NCBI GenBank assembly: GCA_029582265.1
Contig: CM055816.1
Location: forward strand, 39,068,466-39,132,465
DNA length: 64,000 nucleotides
Source: Zoroaster sp. YZ-2022
Taxonomy: Eukaryota; Echinodermata; Asteroidea; Forcipulatida; Zoroasteridae
Direction: 5' to 3'
Position numbers and translations under genes: made by a program. Below are positions 56,150 through 64,000 of the stretch, piece by piece (position 1 is the stretch's first letter; every line of letters begins with the position of its first letter). The notes below the pieces were generated by a model. That model saw only the letters and a list, made by a program, of their open reading frames with translations, did not search any database and was not told the origin of the DNA.

Positions 56150-57990
56150 AAATTTCTTATTTTTGTAGAAAAGTGGTCCTATGTTGGAATCGAATGGTGA
56201 AATAAGCTACATGTAGCAGCATTTTCTTGCAAATTTAGTCACCCCACGAGATTTAACAGAATATGGTAAGTTAGATTAAATTGAAAATCCAGTGTAGGCT
56301 AGGTCTAGCCATATCAACAAAACCTTGCATATGATCCACAACTATGGGCCCGGTAAAGGGGGGGGGGGTGTTATTTTACATTTAACCCCCAGACAGGGGC
56401 GTAGCGAAGGCATTTTCTTTCTTGGGGGGGGGGGCGCAAATATTCTTTTGTAAATTTACAGACAACAGTAATACGCCCAGATAAATTTACTTTTTCCTAC
56501 TAAATGAACACTCTGTAAAGTCGCTCAACAACTTATAACAAACAACTTGACAAATCCTCAGTGCTTAGAACTGCGATACATTTGCAGTCGGCAAAGCAAT
56601 ACCTCTAGGTTTGCCGACTGAATTTTATTTATTTTTTGACCATCTCTTGTACCTTTGATGCTTTGTTTGCCAACTGAGGCTCTAAATGCTAACTCATATA
56701 AATTGATTTTTTTTTTTTTAAATAAATGTGGTACTTGCCCATAATCTATTATAAAATGATAGGTCTTTCAAAACTAATGGGGTACAATTTCTACGAATCA
56801 TAACCATACGAGTGAGACATTGGCAGGTAAAATAAAATAAACTAATTTGTCCCAATTTTTTCCCCAAATTCCTAAATCTTTAATTATTGTGCTTACCAAA
56901 CAGTATGTTGATTCTTTTGGAATTTAAGTAATTACAGTGTCACCCTTCAAACATTTACATTCATAAAAAGGACAAAAATGTATATGACATAAAACACAAT
57001 AAAGGGGGCCACTTTCCTACCGTCACGTTAGCAGTTTTTCTTATGGTTGTAATGGTTTTTTTAATATCTGAAACCACCCAAAAAGAATTTCAACATTTGA
57101 ATAGACATGCATGCTTATCCTAAAGAAAATTTGAGTTGATTATTACTATTATTTTTTTAATTACCCTAAAATTTCCATCAACAAATGGACGGAAAAGTGA
57201 GGTAACCTTTTCCGTCCAATTTTTATGGATATTTGAGAGTAAAAAAATAAATAAAAAAATAAAATAAATCAACTCAAATTAGTTCTAGCATAAGCCTGCA
57301 TGTCCATTCACATGTTGAAACACTTTTTGGTCGGTTTCAGGTACTTAAAAATAAACAACAACCATTGAAAAAACTGCTAACGTGACGGATGCAAAGTGGC
57401 CCCCTTTATTGTGTTTTATGTCATATACGTCAAAATGCTTCATTTTTTACTGTTGTTCCATGTTCCCCTCGCACAAAGTTGAACCCCATCAGTTTTGGAA
57501 AGACACACAGTGCAAAAAAAAAAAATTAAGTTTTTGGGGCATGTTTCACATTTTTTTGGTCTTGACGCTGCTGCCGCTGGTACAGGAACAGCTGCAGGAA
57601 GCTGCAGGAAGCTGCAAGAAAAATATTGTGATCTGTCAAATAATGTTTTCTCCCTTTTGGGGTTGAAATGTAAAAAATAAAAACATTACTGTGATTTTTT
57701 TTAAATTTATTTGAATTTTACTGTAAACAGTACAATGCTTCTTTCTTTCCTACTTCTCTTCTTTCAAGAAAATTAGGTGACAGAGTTGGATTTGGAAAAA
57801 AAAATCCTCAGAAATCACCTGTCTGATGTATTTGTTATTTTGTAGAAAAGTGGTCCTATGTTGGAATCGATTGGTGAAATAAGCTACATGTAGCAGCATT
57901 TTCTTGCAAATTTAGTATCCCCATGAGATTCAACAGAATATGGTAAGTTAGCTGGAATTGAAAATCCAAAGTTGGCTAGGTCTATAGCAC
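56150..57990. repeat. Direct repeats of about 155 bp, 1.7 kb apart
   Basis: AGAAAAGTGGTCCTATGTTG to TAACAGAATATGGTAAGTTAG at about 56168-56320 recurs at 57844-57995 with few changes. The interval holds a poly-G end at 56393 (CAGGGGCGTAGCGAAGG) and the foldback element at 56981-57427. The direct repeats could be the ends of an LTR-like or duplicated unit, but no coding sequence lies between them. Confidence 0.75.
56981..57427. mobile_element. 447-bp foldback element
   Basis: TATATGACATAAAACACAAT AAAGGGGGCCACTTT is mirrored by AAAGTGGCCCCCTTTATT GTGTTTTATGTCATATA. Complementarity resumes inward through CGTCACGTTAGCAGTTTTT, AATTTGAGTTGATT and GGACGGAAAAG, so nearly the whole unit folds back. 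It is non-coding. Confidence 0.85.
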
Positions 57991-58204
57991 ATCATCAAAA
58001 ACTTGACCAAAATAGTTGGGACACGTGGCAATAAACATACCCTCCCCTGTCCCCCTCTCCCCCCACCAATGTTGTTATCTCCAGCCGGAGCACAGACCGC
58101 ACAATGAGAGCCAACATTGTCAGGGGGCCGGGGGTGGGGCGAGATTTGACCGGGATTGTCTGAATTCCCTTGTAGTATTTGTGAGCGACATGCCCATATT
58201 ATCC

Positions 58205-58355
58205 ATGCGTTTCTTGTCTGTCTTTGTGAATTTTATTTTATTTCAGTTTTTTATTTTATTTTATTATTACAGTAGTATTATTATTTTTTACCTGGAGGGG
58301 TGTTTTGTTTTGTTTTGTTTCCCAAACATGAAATGGCATCCAAAGGTTGAATTAT
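58205..58355. repeat. Left inverted repeat of the tRNA-array/Rep locus
   Basis: TGTCTGTCTTTGTGAATTTT ATTTTATTTCAG and CCAAACATGAAATGGCATCC reappear as reverse complements at 59773-59885. The arms, about 115-150 bp, enclose the tRNA-like array. The inner side carries the AAAGGTTGAATT word that begins each array unit. Confidence 0.85.
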
Positions 58356-59275
58356 AGAACATTTATTTTGGGGAAAAATAATAAAATATTATTGCAGATT
58401 TACCCTAACGTGTGATAAGTACTGTATACTCAGTGTTTCCCGAGTGCTGCGGAGAAAAACACACAATTGTTTTACACGGGTGGGATTCGAACCTATGATC
58501 ACCGCGTTCCAACGCACATGTCTCAACCACTACACCACCGTGGTACCCGCTGAAGTGGACAGTAAGGTTGAATTAAAGAACATTGGGGAAAAAGACAACA
58601 ATATTCAAAAAGAATAATAACACGTTATTGTTTATTTTACCCTAATATGTGATAGGCACTGTAACACTCTGTATACTCGGTGTTTACCGAGTGCTGAGGA
58701 CAAAAATACACAATCGTTATACACGGGTGGGATTCGAACCTATAATCCCCATGTTCCAACGCAGTTGTCTTAACCACTACACCACCGTGGTATACGCTGA
58801 AGTGGACGTAAAGGTTGAATTCAAGGGGGAAAGACAACAATATTCAAAAAGAATAATAACATGTTATTGTTACCCTAATATGTGATAAGCACTATACACT
58901 CTGTATACTCAGTGTTTCCCGAGTGCTGCGGACAAAAATACACAATCGTTCTATTTGGGTGTGATTCGAACCTGCGATCCCCGCGTTCCAACGTAGAAGT
59001 CTTAGCCAATACACCACCGTGGTACCAGCTGAAGTGGAGGCAAAAGTTGAATTAAAGAACATTGGGGAAAAATACAACAACATTTAAAACAAAAATAATA
59101 CAATATTATTGTTGATTTTACCATAATGTATTACAAGCACTGTATACTCTGAGTTTCCCGAGTGCTGCGGACAAAAATCACAATAATTCTACTAGTGTAG
59201 GACTCGAACCTATGCTCCCCGCGTTTTACAGCAGGTGTCTTATCCACTATACCACCGTGGTATACACCAGTTCGA
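58355..59275 (-). repeat. tRNA-like tandem array, four units of about 235 bp
   Basis: Each unit, read on the minus strand, contains a Pol III-like core: GTGGTGTAGTGGTTAAGAC (A box, like tRNA-Gln/Glu), a variable arm with GTTGGAACGCGGGGATC, and GGTTCGAATCCCACCCGTG (B box). The CACGG near the start can pair with CCGTG near the end. Cores lie at 58474-58545, 58719-58792, 58951-59024 and 59191-59265. Linkers share ACAATATTCAAAAAGAATAA and ACTCTGTATACTCAGTGTTT. B boxes decay in the fourth unit. They are tRNA-like but irregular in the anticodon arm, so not called as tRNA genes. Confidence 0.82.
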
Positions 59276-59645
59276 TCCCATTCATATGTCGATGGATAAT
59301 GTAACCACGGTTCACCACTGGACAATAAAGAAGGAGAGTCACTCCCTTCCTTTCTATTTTGGTTTCGACGGATCACCATTGGATTTTTCGTCAAAATAAC
59401 GGAATGAGGGGATGAAATCAAATTGAAGAGGCTTGTATGTTGTTTGTGTATCTTAATGTGCTTTTCGCGTTGAACACAAACTCTCTTTTGGGAACTTATG
59501 GACCAAAATGGCATGGTGAACCGTCATGGTGAACCGTCATGGTGAACCGTGTACGGTGCACCCTACAATAAAGTTCTGATCATCTGTGTTTTGCGCGCAA
59601 GCGCAGCCATGCATCGTCCAAGGGTATCGAACTGGGGATGCTTGC
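59276..59645. other. Spacer within the tRNA-array locus
   Basis: ATGGTGAACCGTC is repeated three times at about 59512-59550. The minus-strand frame 59131-59514 crosses the last array unit and has no motif. Confidence 0.5.
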
Positions 59646-59649
59646 AGGT

Positions 59650-59720
59650 TGCCACAGTGGTATAGTGGTTAAGACATCTGATCTGAAATGCGGAGATCGT
59701 ATGTTCGAATCCCACCTAAG
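59650..59720 (+). repeat. tRNA-like unit on the plus strand
   Basis: GCCACAGTGGTATAGTGGTT AAGACATCTG as A box and ATGTTCGAATCCCACC as B box, spaced as in a tRNA. It is oriented opposite to the four-unit array and toward the Rep gene, about 840 bp upstream of the Rep ATG. Confidence 0.65.
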
Positions 59721-59772
59721 TAGAATATGTCTGTAATTTTATCCGCAGCACCTACAAGAACATTTTTTTTTA

Positions 59773-59885
59773 ACCAATAAATGTTCTTTAATTCAACTTT
59801 TGGACGCCATTTCATGTTTGGGTAACAAAACCAAACAAAACAACCCCCAATAAACTGAAATAAAATAAAATTCACAAAGACAGAA
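59773..59885. repeat. Right inverted repeat of the tRNA-array/Rep locus
   Basis: Complement of 58205-58355 (TTTCATGTTTGGGTAACAAA, CTGAAATAAAATAAAATTCA CAAAGACAGA). Its inner boundary, AAAGACAG at 59876, is also the exact point where homology between the two Rep copies begins. Confidence 0.85.
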
Positions 59886-59906
59886 ATATGTTATCACTGA
59901 AATAGT

Positions 59907-60350
59907 ATGAGTGATCTCAATGCCACAAATCATCATGTCATGATGGTGCTAATGGATGATGATTTTGAGGAGAGTGACGATGATTATGGAGATGACGAAG
60001 ATGATGAGGATAATGAGGATGAGGATGATGTCCAGCGTCACCTACATCACTGGCATCATCGGCATCATCGGCATCATCATCATCATCATCATGAGATGAT
60101 CACCAACACCAACACCATCACTTGCCTCGTCCCTCCTTTTACACGTGCGCAACTCCGCTGTTCAGCCAAGCGTATAGACTGAAAATAAGCGGGCAAGCTA
60201 AACCGGGCATACCCTATCCATCGCATGTGAAGTCCCCACATTGCGTAATTGAAAGGCCAGTGTTCAGAAATCTCACACAGGCTGTATTCAGAATGTTCTC
60301 GAAAGCCCAATCTATTATATAATATTCCATTTCAAGAACAATATGTTTCA
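59907..60350 (+). pseudogene. Acidic/His-rich upstream ORF of Rep element, copy 2
   Basis: The ATG at 59907 opens MSDLNATNHHVMMVLMDD, a long acidic run, and an expanded His tract (HLHHWHHRHHRHHHHHHHE) of 91 codons. A GAT/CAT-rich insertion of about 30 bases shifts the frame, and the continuation with ISGQAKPGIPYPSHV and ERPVFRNLT is found in another frame at 60122-60322. Compared with the intact copy at 41760-41368, this one has lengthened Asp/Glu and His codon runs, a sign of microsatellite slippage. Function is unknown. It may be a 5' exon or a separate small protein of the Rep element. Confidence 0.55.
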
Positions 60351-60492
60351 CCAAACGATCAGCCTTCTTGAAGATTTATATTCAAGACGAATTCTCAGCA
60401 AATGCAGCTGGAAATTCTGTCAACTGTAACAAGGGGTTAAATAGGACGAATTTCAGTTGCTCTGTCCACTGTCTTTCTCCTATTCGGCCAAG

Positions 60493-61005
60493 ATGGAAGG
60501 TGCTGTTGTTCAGGACGACCGTTCCCTTACACCCCGTCAAATAAGACAAGTCTACTTAATCACGTACAGTAGAGCAAATGAGGCCCTAATTTCATCTCGA
60601 GAGGAGTTTGCAGACGTGGTACTGCATGCCTTCCAATCTTCGGGGAATGCCGCAGAAGTGCTCCAGTGGATATGTGCACAAGAGACACATTTGAATGGAG
60701 CTTTACACTACCACATGGCGGTGAAACTTCACCAGCGTCGGCGATGGCTGCAGGTCCGGAATTTTTTGGAACAAGAGAACGGTATCCGGGTTCACTTTTC
60801 CTCCACTCACTGTAACTACTACAGTGCATGGAAATATGTGACGAAAGAAGACATGGCATTTGTTCAATCCGAAGGCTATCCAGACTTTGCGAACGCTTTG
60901 CCCCCCCACCGCTCAGGCCTCCCAGGCACAAGCCGCGTCTGGAGAACCCGAGGATGGTCACGCCCGCTTGAAAAGGCAGAGGACAAGCAGACTGACGGCA
61001 TATGA
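60493..61005 (+). CDS. Rep protein, HUH endonuclease part (copy 2)
   Basis: This is the N-terminal domain of a replication initiator that would nick and rejoin one DNA strand at an origin to start rolling-circle replication. I take the ATG at 60493 (CCAAGATGG) as start because similarity to copy 1 and a good context both begin there; a longer upstream open frame lacks an ATG. Residues 20-28, VYLITYSRA, are motif I. Residues 72-74, HYH, are the metal-binding motif II within LHYHMAVKL. Residues 115-118, YVTK, are motif III with the single catalytic tyrosine and a lysine, followed by ED. This order and the motif I form resemble CRESS-DNA (geminivirus-like) Reps. The frame continues to 61005 only because of a frame break in the C run at 60901-60907, two bases shorter than copy 1. 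The true downstream coding is in the next frame, leading into the helicase. Confidence 0.85.
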   Translation: MEGAVVQDDRSLTPRQIRQVYLITYSRANEALISSREEFADVVLHAFQSSGNAAEVLQWICAQETHLNGALHYHMAVKLHQRRRWLQVRNFLEQENGIRVHFSSTHCNYYSAWKYVTKEDMAFVQSEGYPDFANALPPHRSGLPGTSRVWRTRGWSRPLEKAEDKQTDGI

Positions 61006-61987
61006 AGTGTCCCAAATTGCAGTTTCCAGAGGCATCAAGAGTCGTCTGGAACTGTTGGCCCTCGCACATCAACAAAAAACGGAGGGGAAAACGGACTTGG
61101 CAGAGTTCATCATCACACACAAGGTTGTGGAGTGTGCTATTCAGGTATATTGTTTTTTTTTAATTTATGTTTTTCTCTCATCCCTTCATCCAACCATCCA
61201 TCAATCCATCCATTCATTTATTCATTCATCCCTCCCTCCGTCCCCTCCCTCCCTTTCTTTCTTTCTTTTATTTATTCACCCCATAACGGCACTTTTTATA
61301 TATCTTATTTTTCAGGACGGCTGGGAGATGGAAACGGCCCAGGAGACTTTGCAACGTTCCCAGATGAGTAGGCTTGATCTGTTGCGTCAAGCGTCGCTAA
61401 ACGATTGCACTTGTGGAGGTGATTGGATGACATGCGCCGAGGAGATCCTTAGAAACAACAGGGTGGAAAAGGCCGTTTTTGCGGAAGCCTGCATGGAACT
61501 TCTTGACAAAGGCCGTGGGAAGTACCGCAATGTCATGATCATTGGCCCAGCCAACTGCGGGAAGACGTTCCTCCTGAACCCACTGAACTCCATCTACAGA
61601 ACATTTACAAACCCAGCAAGTTCAACCTTCGCCTGGGTCGGCGCAGAAAATGCCGAAGTTATTTTTTTGAATGACTTTTGCTGGACACCCTCAGTTCTTC
61701 CTTGGCATGACTTGCTCCTGCTATTAGAGGGCCAGGTCATCCATCTACCGGCGCCCAAGTCTCACTTTGCCCGCGATCCAGTGTTCGAGTCGGACGCTCC
61801 AGTGTTTGCAACAGGAAAACATCAACTTGTGTATGTCCGTGGGGGTGCTGTCGATGAATGCGAAACAGAGATGGCAGCAAGATGGCGGCTATTTACATTT
61901 TTTCACCAAATTCCTGAACATGAACAGAGAGATATTTCTTCATGTGCGCATTGTTTTGCCTCTCTCGTCCTGGGCAGCGACAACTGA
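60903..61987 (+). CDS. Rep protein, superfamily 3 helicase part (copy 2)
   Basis: This is the C-terminal half of the same gene, in the frame after the break at 60901-60907. A linker with SRLTAYEVSQIAVSRGIKSR follows, then an intron at 61145-61315, and then EKAVFAEACMELLDKGRGKY leading to the helicase. Walker A, IIGPANCGKTFLL, is at about 61538-61576. Walker B-like VIFLNDF is at about 61659-61679. Motif C-like VFATGKHQLV, with G in the place of the usual Asn region, is at about 61803-61832. RWRLFTFFHQIP and a CxxCF near the end (SSCAHCF) close the protein at TGA 61985-61987. The AAA+-type SF3 helicase would unwind DNA after nicking. With the HUH half, the protein would be about 440 residues, normal for CRESS-type or parvovirus-type initiators. 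The helicase frame is intact; the single frameshift is the only lesion I found. Confidence 0.85.
61145..61315 (+). other. Probable spliceosomal intron in the Rep gene
   Basis: TCAG|GTATAT opens and a pyrimidine-rich TCTTATTTTTCAG|GACGG closes a 171-bp segment made of poly-T, CATCCATCAATCC-like repeats and CCCTCCCTTTCTTT. The translated insert is hydrophobic low-complexity and unlike the flanking protein, so it is very likely intron. It has no in-frame stop and its length is a multiple of three, so retention would not break the frame. Confidence 0.75.
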
Positions 61988-62004
61988 TCACTTGAATTTA
62001 ATTC

Positions 62005-62010
62005 AATAAA
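62005..62010 (+). terminator. Polyadenylation signal AATAAA after Rep
   Basis: AATAAA lies 18 bp after the Rep stop codon. GT/T-rich DNA (TTTTGCTTTTCTTGTGTTAT) follows from 62030. This supports a Pol II-transcribed eukaryotic gene and not a bare virus fragment. Confidence 0.65.
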
Positions 62011-62014
62011 GTCA

Positions 62015-62786
62015 CATAATTCAAAGACAGATTTTGCTTTTCTTGTGTTATACATTTTATTGGTGTTATCATCAGAATAATAAAACATACAAATATATAC
62101 CCGTACGAAATTTAATGAAATATGAGAAAGAAACAATTTTTTTTCCCCCTTCCAGTTGATTTTATTTCAGGGACCATATTTGTATGTATATTTGTTATCG
62201 ATGATGATAATGTTGAACCCGGTACGAAAATGGTTAGAAATATAAGACAGGTTAAGTATTCTTAACGATGTCTTATTCGTCACTGTTTTAAAAAAAAAAA
62301 TGTAAAAAAAAAAAATGTAAAAAAAAATGTGCGCTCGCCCATGCTTTTTGTGCACAAACGTTTGCTTATTCGTGACTATGAAGAAAAAAAAAGAAAAATT
62401 CACCTCCCGTGTGTTTGTACACAAACCTACGTATCTGTGATTGTATTATCAGTAATGTTCGACTTTACATACCATTTTTAATAATCCAATCAAATTCATT
62501 TCATGACGTTAAGATGTTATTAGTCCAAATTCATTGATAATTCATTGAAAGTAGATACAAAAAGAACCATAAAACTGTGAAAACCTCCTTTTCCCCAAAA
62601 ATTCAAATTCGTCACTACGAGAAAAACGATTGACAATGATAACTGTGTCTTTGCAAGTAATATAATTGTAAACGATTTGAAAGAAAGAATTTATGCATTT
62701 GCTCACTACCCTCAATACTTCAGTCTTTTCCCACCGTTATTTAGCAACGCGGATATTCTCGAGTCCATAGAAGATATTGTCCTATC
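62015..62786. other. Intergenic DNA downstream of Rep, nothing recognised
   Basis: AT-rich with short poly-A runs (62289-62330). No element end mirroring the Rep element's 5' boundary was found, so its 3' limit is unknown. Confidence 0.4.
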
Positions 62787-63155
62787 TATAATAATAATAA
62801 TAATAATAATGTATAGATTTATATAGCGCACGTATCCACCAACTAAGTGGCGCTCAAGGCGCATTATATTATTATCCCTGCTCATAAGGCTCATAAGGCT
62901 CATAAATCATTCCTGAAACCATCTCAGCTCCCTGGGGAGTATACAGCTCAATTGCTGCCATTTCTAGCGCATAGAGAGCAAACCATCTCTGCCTTCACAG
63001 GTACCCATTTAACCCCTGGGTGGAGAGAAGCAATTATGGTTAAGTGTCTTGCTCAAGGACACAGGTGTCACGGCTGGGGCTCGAACCCACACTCTGCTGC
63101 TGGCAACACCAGAACTTGAGTTCAGTGCACTAGACCGCTCGGCCACGACAATCCA
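62787..63155 (-). mobile_element. tRNA-Leu-derived SINE, full length, minus strand
   Basis: Plus-strand order: (TAA)n tail at 62790-62811, GCGCACGTATCCACC, CCATCTCAGCTCCCTGGGGA, GTGTCTTGCTCAAGGACACA, B box GGGGCTCGAACCC, ending CGCTCGGCCACGACA. It is the same subfamily as the 16121 copy. Confidence 0.9.
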
Positions 63156-63156
63156 C

Positions 63157-63341
63157 TTTACGTGCATTATACAACACACGGGACCTACGGCTTTACGTCC
63201 CATCCGAAGGACGAAGCAATTATGGTTAAGTACCTTGCTCAAGGATACAAGTGTCACGGCCGGGGCTCGAACCCACACCCTGCTGCTGGCAACACCAGAA
63301 CTTGAGTTCGGTGCGCTAGACCGCTCGGCCACGACACTCCA
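63157..63341 (-). mobile_element. tRNA-Leu-derived SINE, second subfamily, abutting the first
   Basis: It has the same tRNA head (CGCTCGGCCACGACACTCCA at its right end, GGGGCTCGAACCC B box). The body after the linker is different: GTCCTTCGGATGGGACGTAA AGCCGTAGGTCC on the minus strand, the form I associate with sea-urchin-type SINEs. Its right end interrupts the Tc1-type transposase at 63342. Confidence 0.88.
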
Positions 63342-64000
63342 TGGTTTCCAAGGAAATCGAACGTATGGTTGCAATTACCCGAGCTTGAAATTTTTGGTAA
63401 CTCTCACAGGTTATGTTATGTGCGATTGCATCCTTCCTCAGTTTATCTCCAAAAAGTTTGAAATTTTTTTCAATGGGATTCAAGTCTGGGCTCCTCGGAG
63501 GAATGGGTATCAGTTCTGCATTCACATTTGCTATCGCGTCCCGGGCAGCCTTGCAGTTTTGACTGGGGTCCCCGTCTTGTATAAACTGTCGACTTCCTTG
63601 TTTGTCTGCTCGTGAAAACATAGCCTCAAACTTTTGGGTCACAAACTCGGCAAAAAAGGTCCCATTCATCGTTTCATATGGTTCGCATATTATCACGCCT
63701 TCTCCGTGCGTTATTGCCACCATCAGCTTCAAAACACGTCCCCCGGTTCCAACTTTGCTGTACAATGCTGGTCGAGCCCTTCACTACGCCTTCGCCATAC
63801 CCGCGCACCAGGCGCTCGGGCTTGATCCATTGGATTAGTTTTGTGGGCAAAAGAGGTGGCATCTAAGTAGAATGCGATGCGATTTGTCCATACATTTCGT
63901 GGGTATTCATGGTGCATTTTCTTGGCGAACTTCACTCTCTTCTGCATGTCCAAATTCGTCACAAGTCCCTTCTTACGAGCTTGCCTGTATTTGAATCCCA
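63342..64000 (-). pseudogene. Tc1-type (DD34E) transposase, partial at window edge
   Basis: Minus strand, entering from the right edge, the frame encodes FKYRQARKKGLVTNLDMQ and then FYLDATSFAHKTNP, where the D is the first catalytic residue. After a frame break near 63745 come RVLKLMVAITHGEGVI, FIQDGDPSQNCKAARD with the second D, and IPIPPRSPDLNPIEKNF with the catalytic E, 34 residues after the second D. That spacing is DD34E, the Tc1 type. The QDGDPSQN and SPDLNPIE forms match a family of transposases common in marine invertebrates. The C terminus is lost at 63342, where the SINE head begins (the frame runs on as ECRGRAV from SINE sequence). At least one frameshift and a truncation make this a pseudogene. 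The N-terminal DNA-binding part lies outside the window. Confidence 0.85.

Noticed and set aside
56168..57995. LTR retrotransposon
   Set aside because: The direct repeats lack visible TG...CA ends, a primer-binding site and any coding sequence between them.
58474..59265. Four tRNA genes on the minus strand
   Set aside because: A and B boxes are good, but the anticodon arm is irregular, the acceptor pairing is partial, and units decay along the array; called tRNA-like repeats instead.
60560..61120. Minus-strand frame of 186 codons and similar 40879-41178 plus-strand frame
   Set aside because: Both are antisense to the Rep coding sequence, and their similarity to each other follows from the Rep copies.
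60860..61987. Rep helicase starting at the in-frame ATG at 60860
   Set aside because: Upstream of the C run this frame reads nuclease sequence out of frame; comparison with copy 1 shows the helicase frame should join the HUH frame at about 60901.

Overview
The window looks like ordinary repeat-rich DNA from a marine invertebrate deuterostome, most likely an echinoderm, with a hemichordate or cephalochordate as the alternative. The organism call is inference. It rests on AT-rich intergenic DNA with (TTG)n and (ATT)n microsatellites, tRNA-Leu(CAA)-derived SINEs whose tail reads like those I know from echinoderms, a Ngaro-type SGNH hydrolase, Penelope-like and LINE fragments, many palindromic MITEs, and poly-G hAT-type elements. 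There is no bacterial gene layout. Almost every long ORF is a transposable-element fossil or chance. Only two places look like spliced host exons: a well-supported 136-bp exon on the minus strand at 20809-20944, and a weaker two-exon candidate on the minus strand near 7324-6880.

Layout. 1-6 kb: small MITEs and a 1.7-kb mariner of the DD41D type with 222-bp inverted repeats and a frameshifted transposase. 6.6-8.7 kb: a SINE fragment, the candidate two-exon gene, and a (GGGTT)-like tract holding a 463-bp foldback element. 11.9-20 kb: LINE tails, MITEs, a hAT MITE with an 8-bp target duplication, a foldback element interrupted by a Tc1-type MITE, a 50-bp x6 satellite, a 1.1-kb 22-bp minisatellite and a nearly perfect 324-bp palindrome. 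20.8-30.1 kb: the host-like exon, a 0.6-0.8 kb tandem duplication, a Penelope-like GIY-YIG relic, SINEs and a foldback element broken by two later hAT insertions. 31-40 kb: a 2.4-3 kb repeat unit duplicated in direct orientation about 3.6 kb apart, with a nested duplication and hAT insertions. 40.5-44.1 kb: tRNA-like tandem repeats surrounding a truncated Rep gene (minus strand), then a Ngaro fragment. 45-57.5 kb: tandem repeats, MITEs and LINE pieces.

The most interesting locus is 58.2-62.0 kb. A tandem array of tRNA-like units precedes a gene encoding a replication-initiator-type protein: an N-terminal HUH endonuclease (motif I, HYH, YVTK) followed, after one frameshift, by a superfamily 3 helicase with Walker A GPANCGKT. 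The gene has a likely spliceosomal intron (61145-61315) and an AATAAA signal after its stop. A second copy of its 5' half lies inverted at 40.8-41.8 kb, starts at the same base, and is also embedded in tRNA-like repeats. I read this as an unclassified Rep-helicase mobile element, or a domesticated CRESS-DNA-type Rep lineage, physically associated with Pol III-like tRNA repeats. The window ends inside a DD34E Tc1-type transposase whose 3' end is cut by a SINE.
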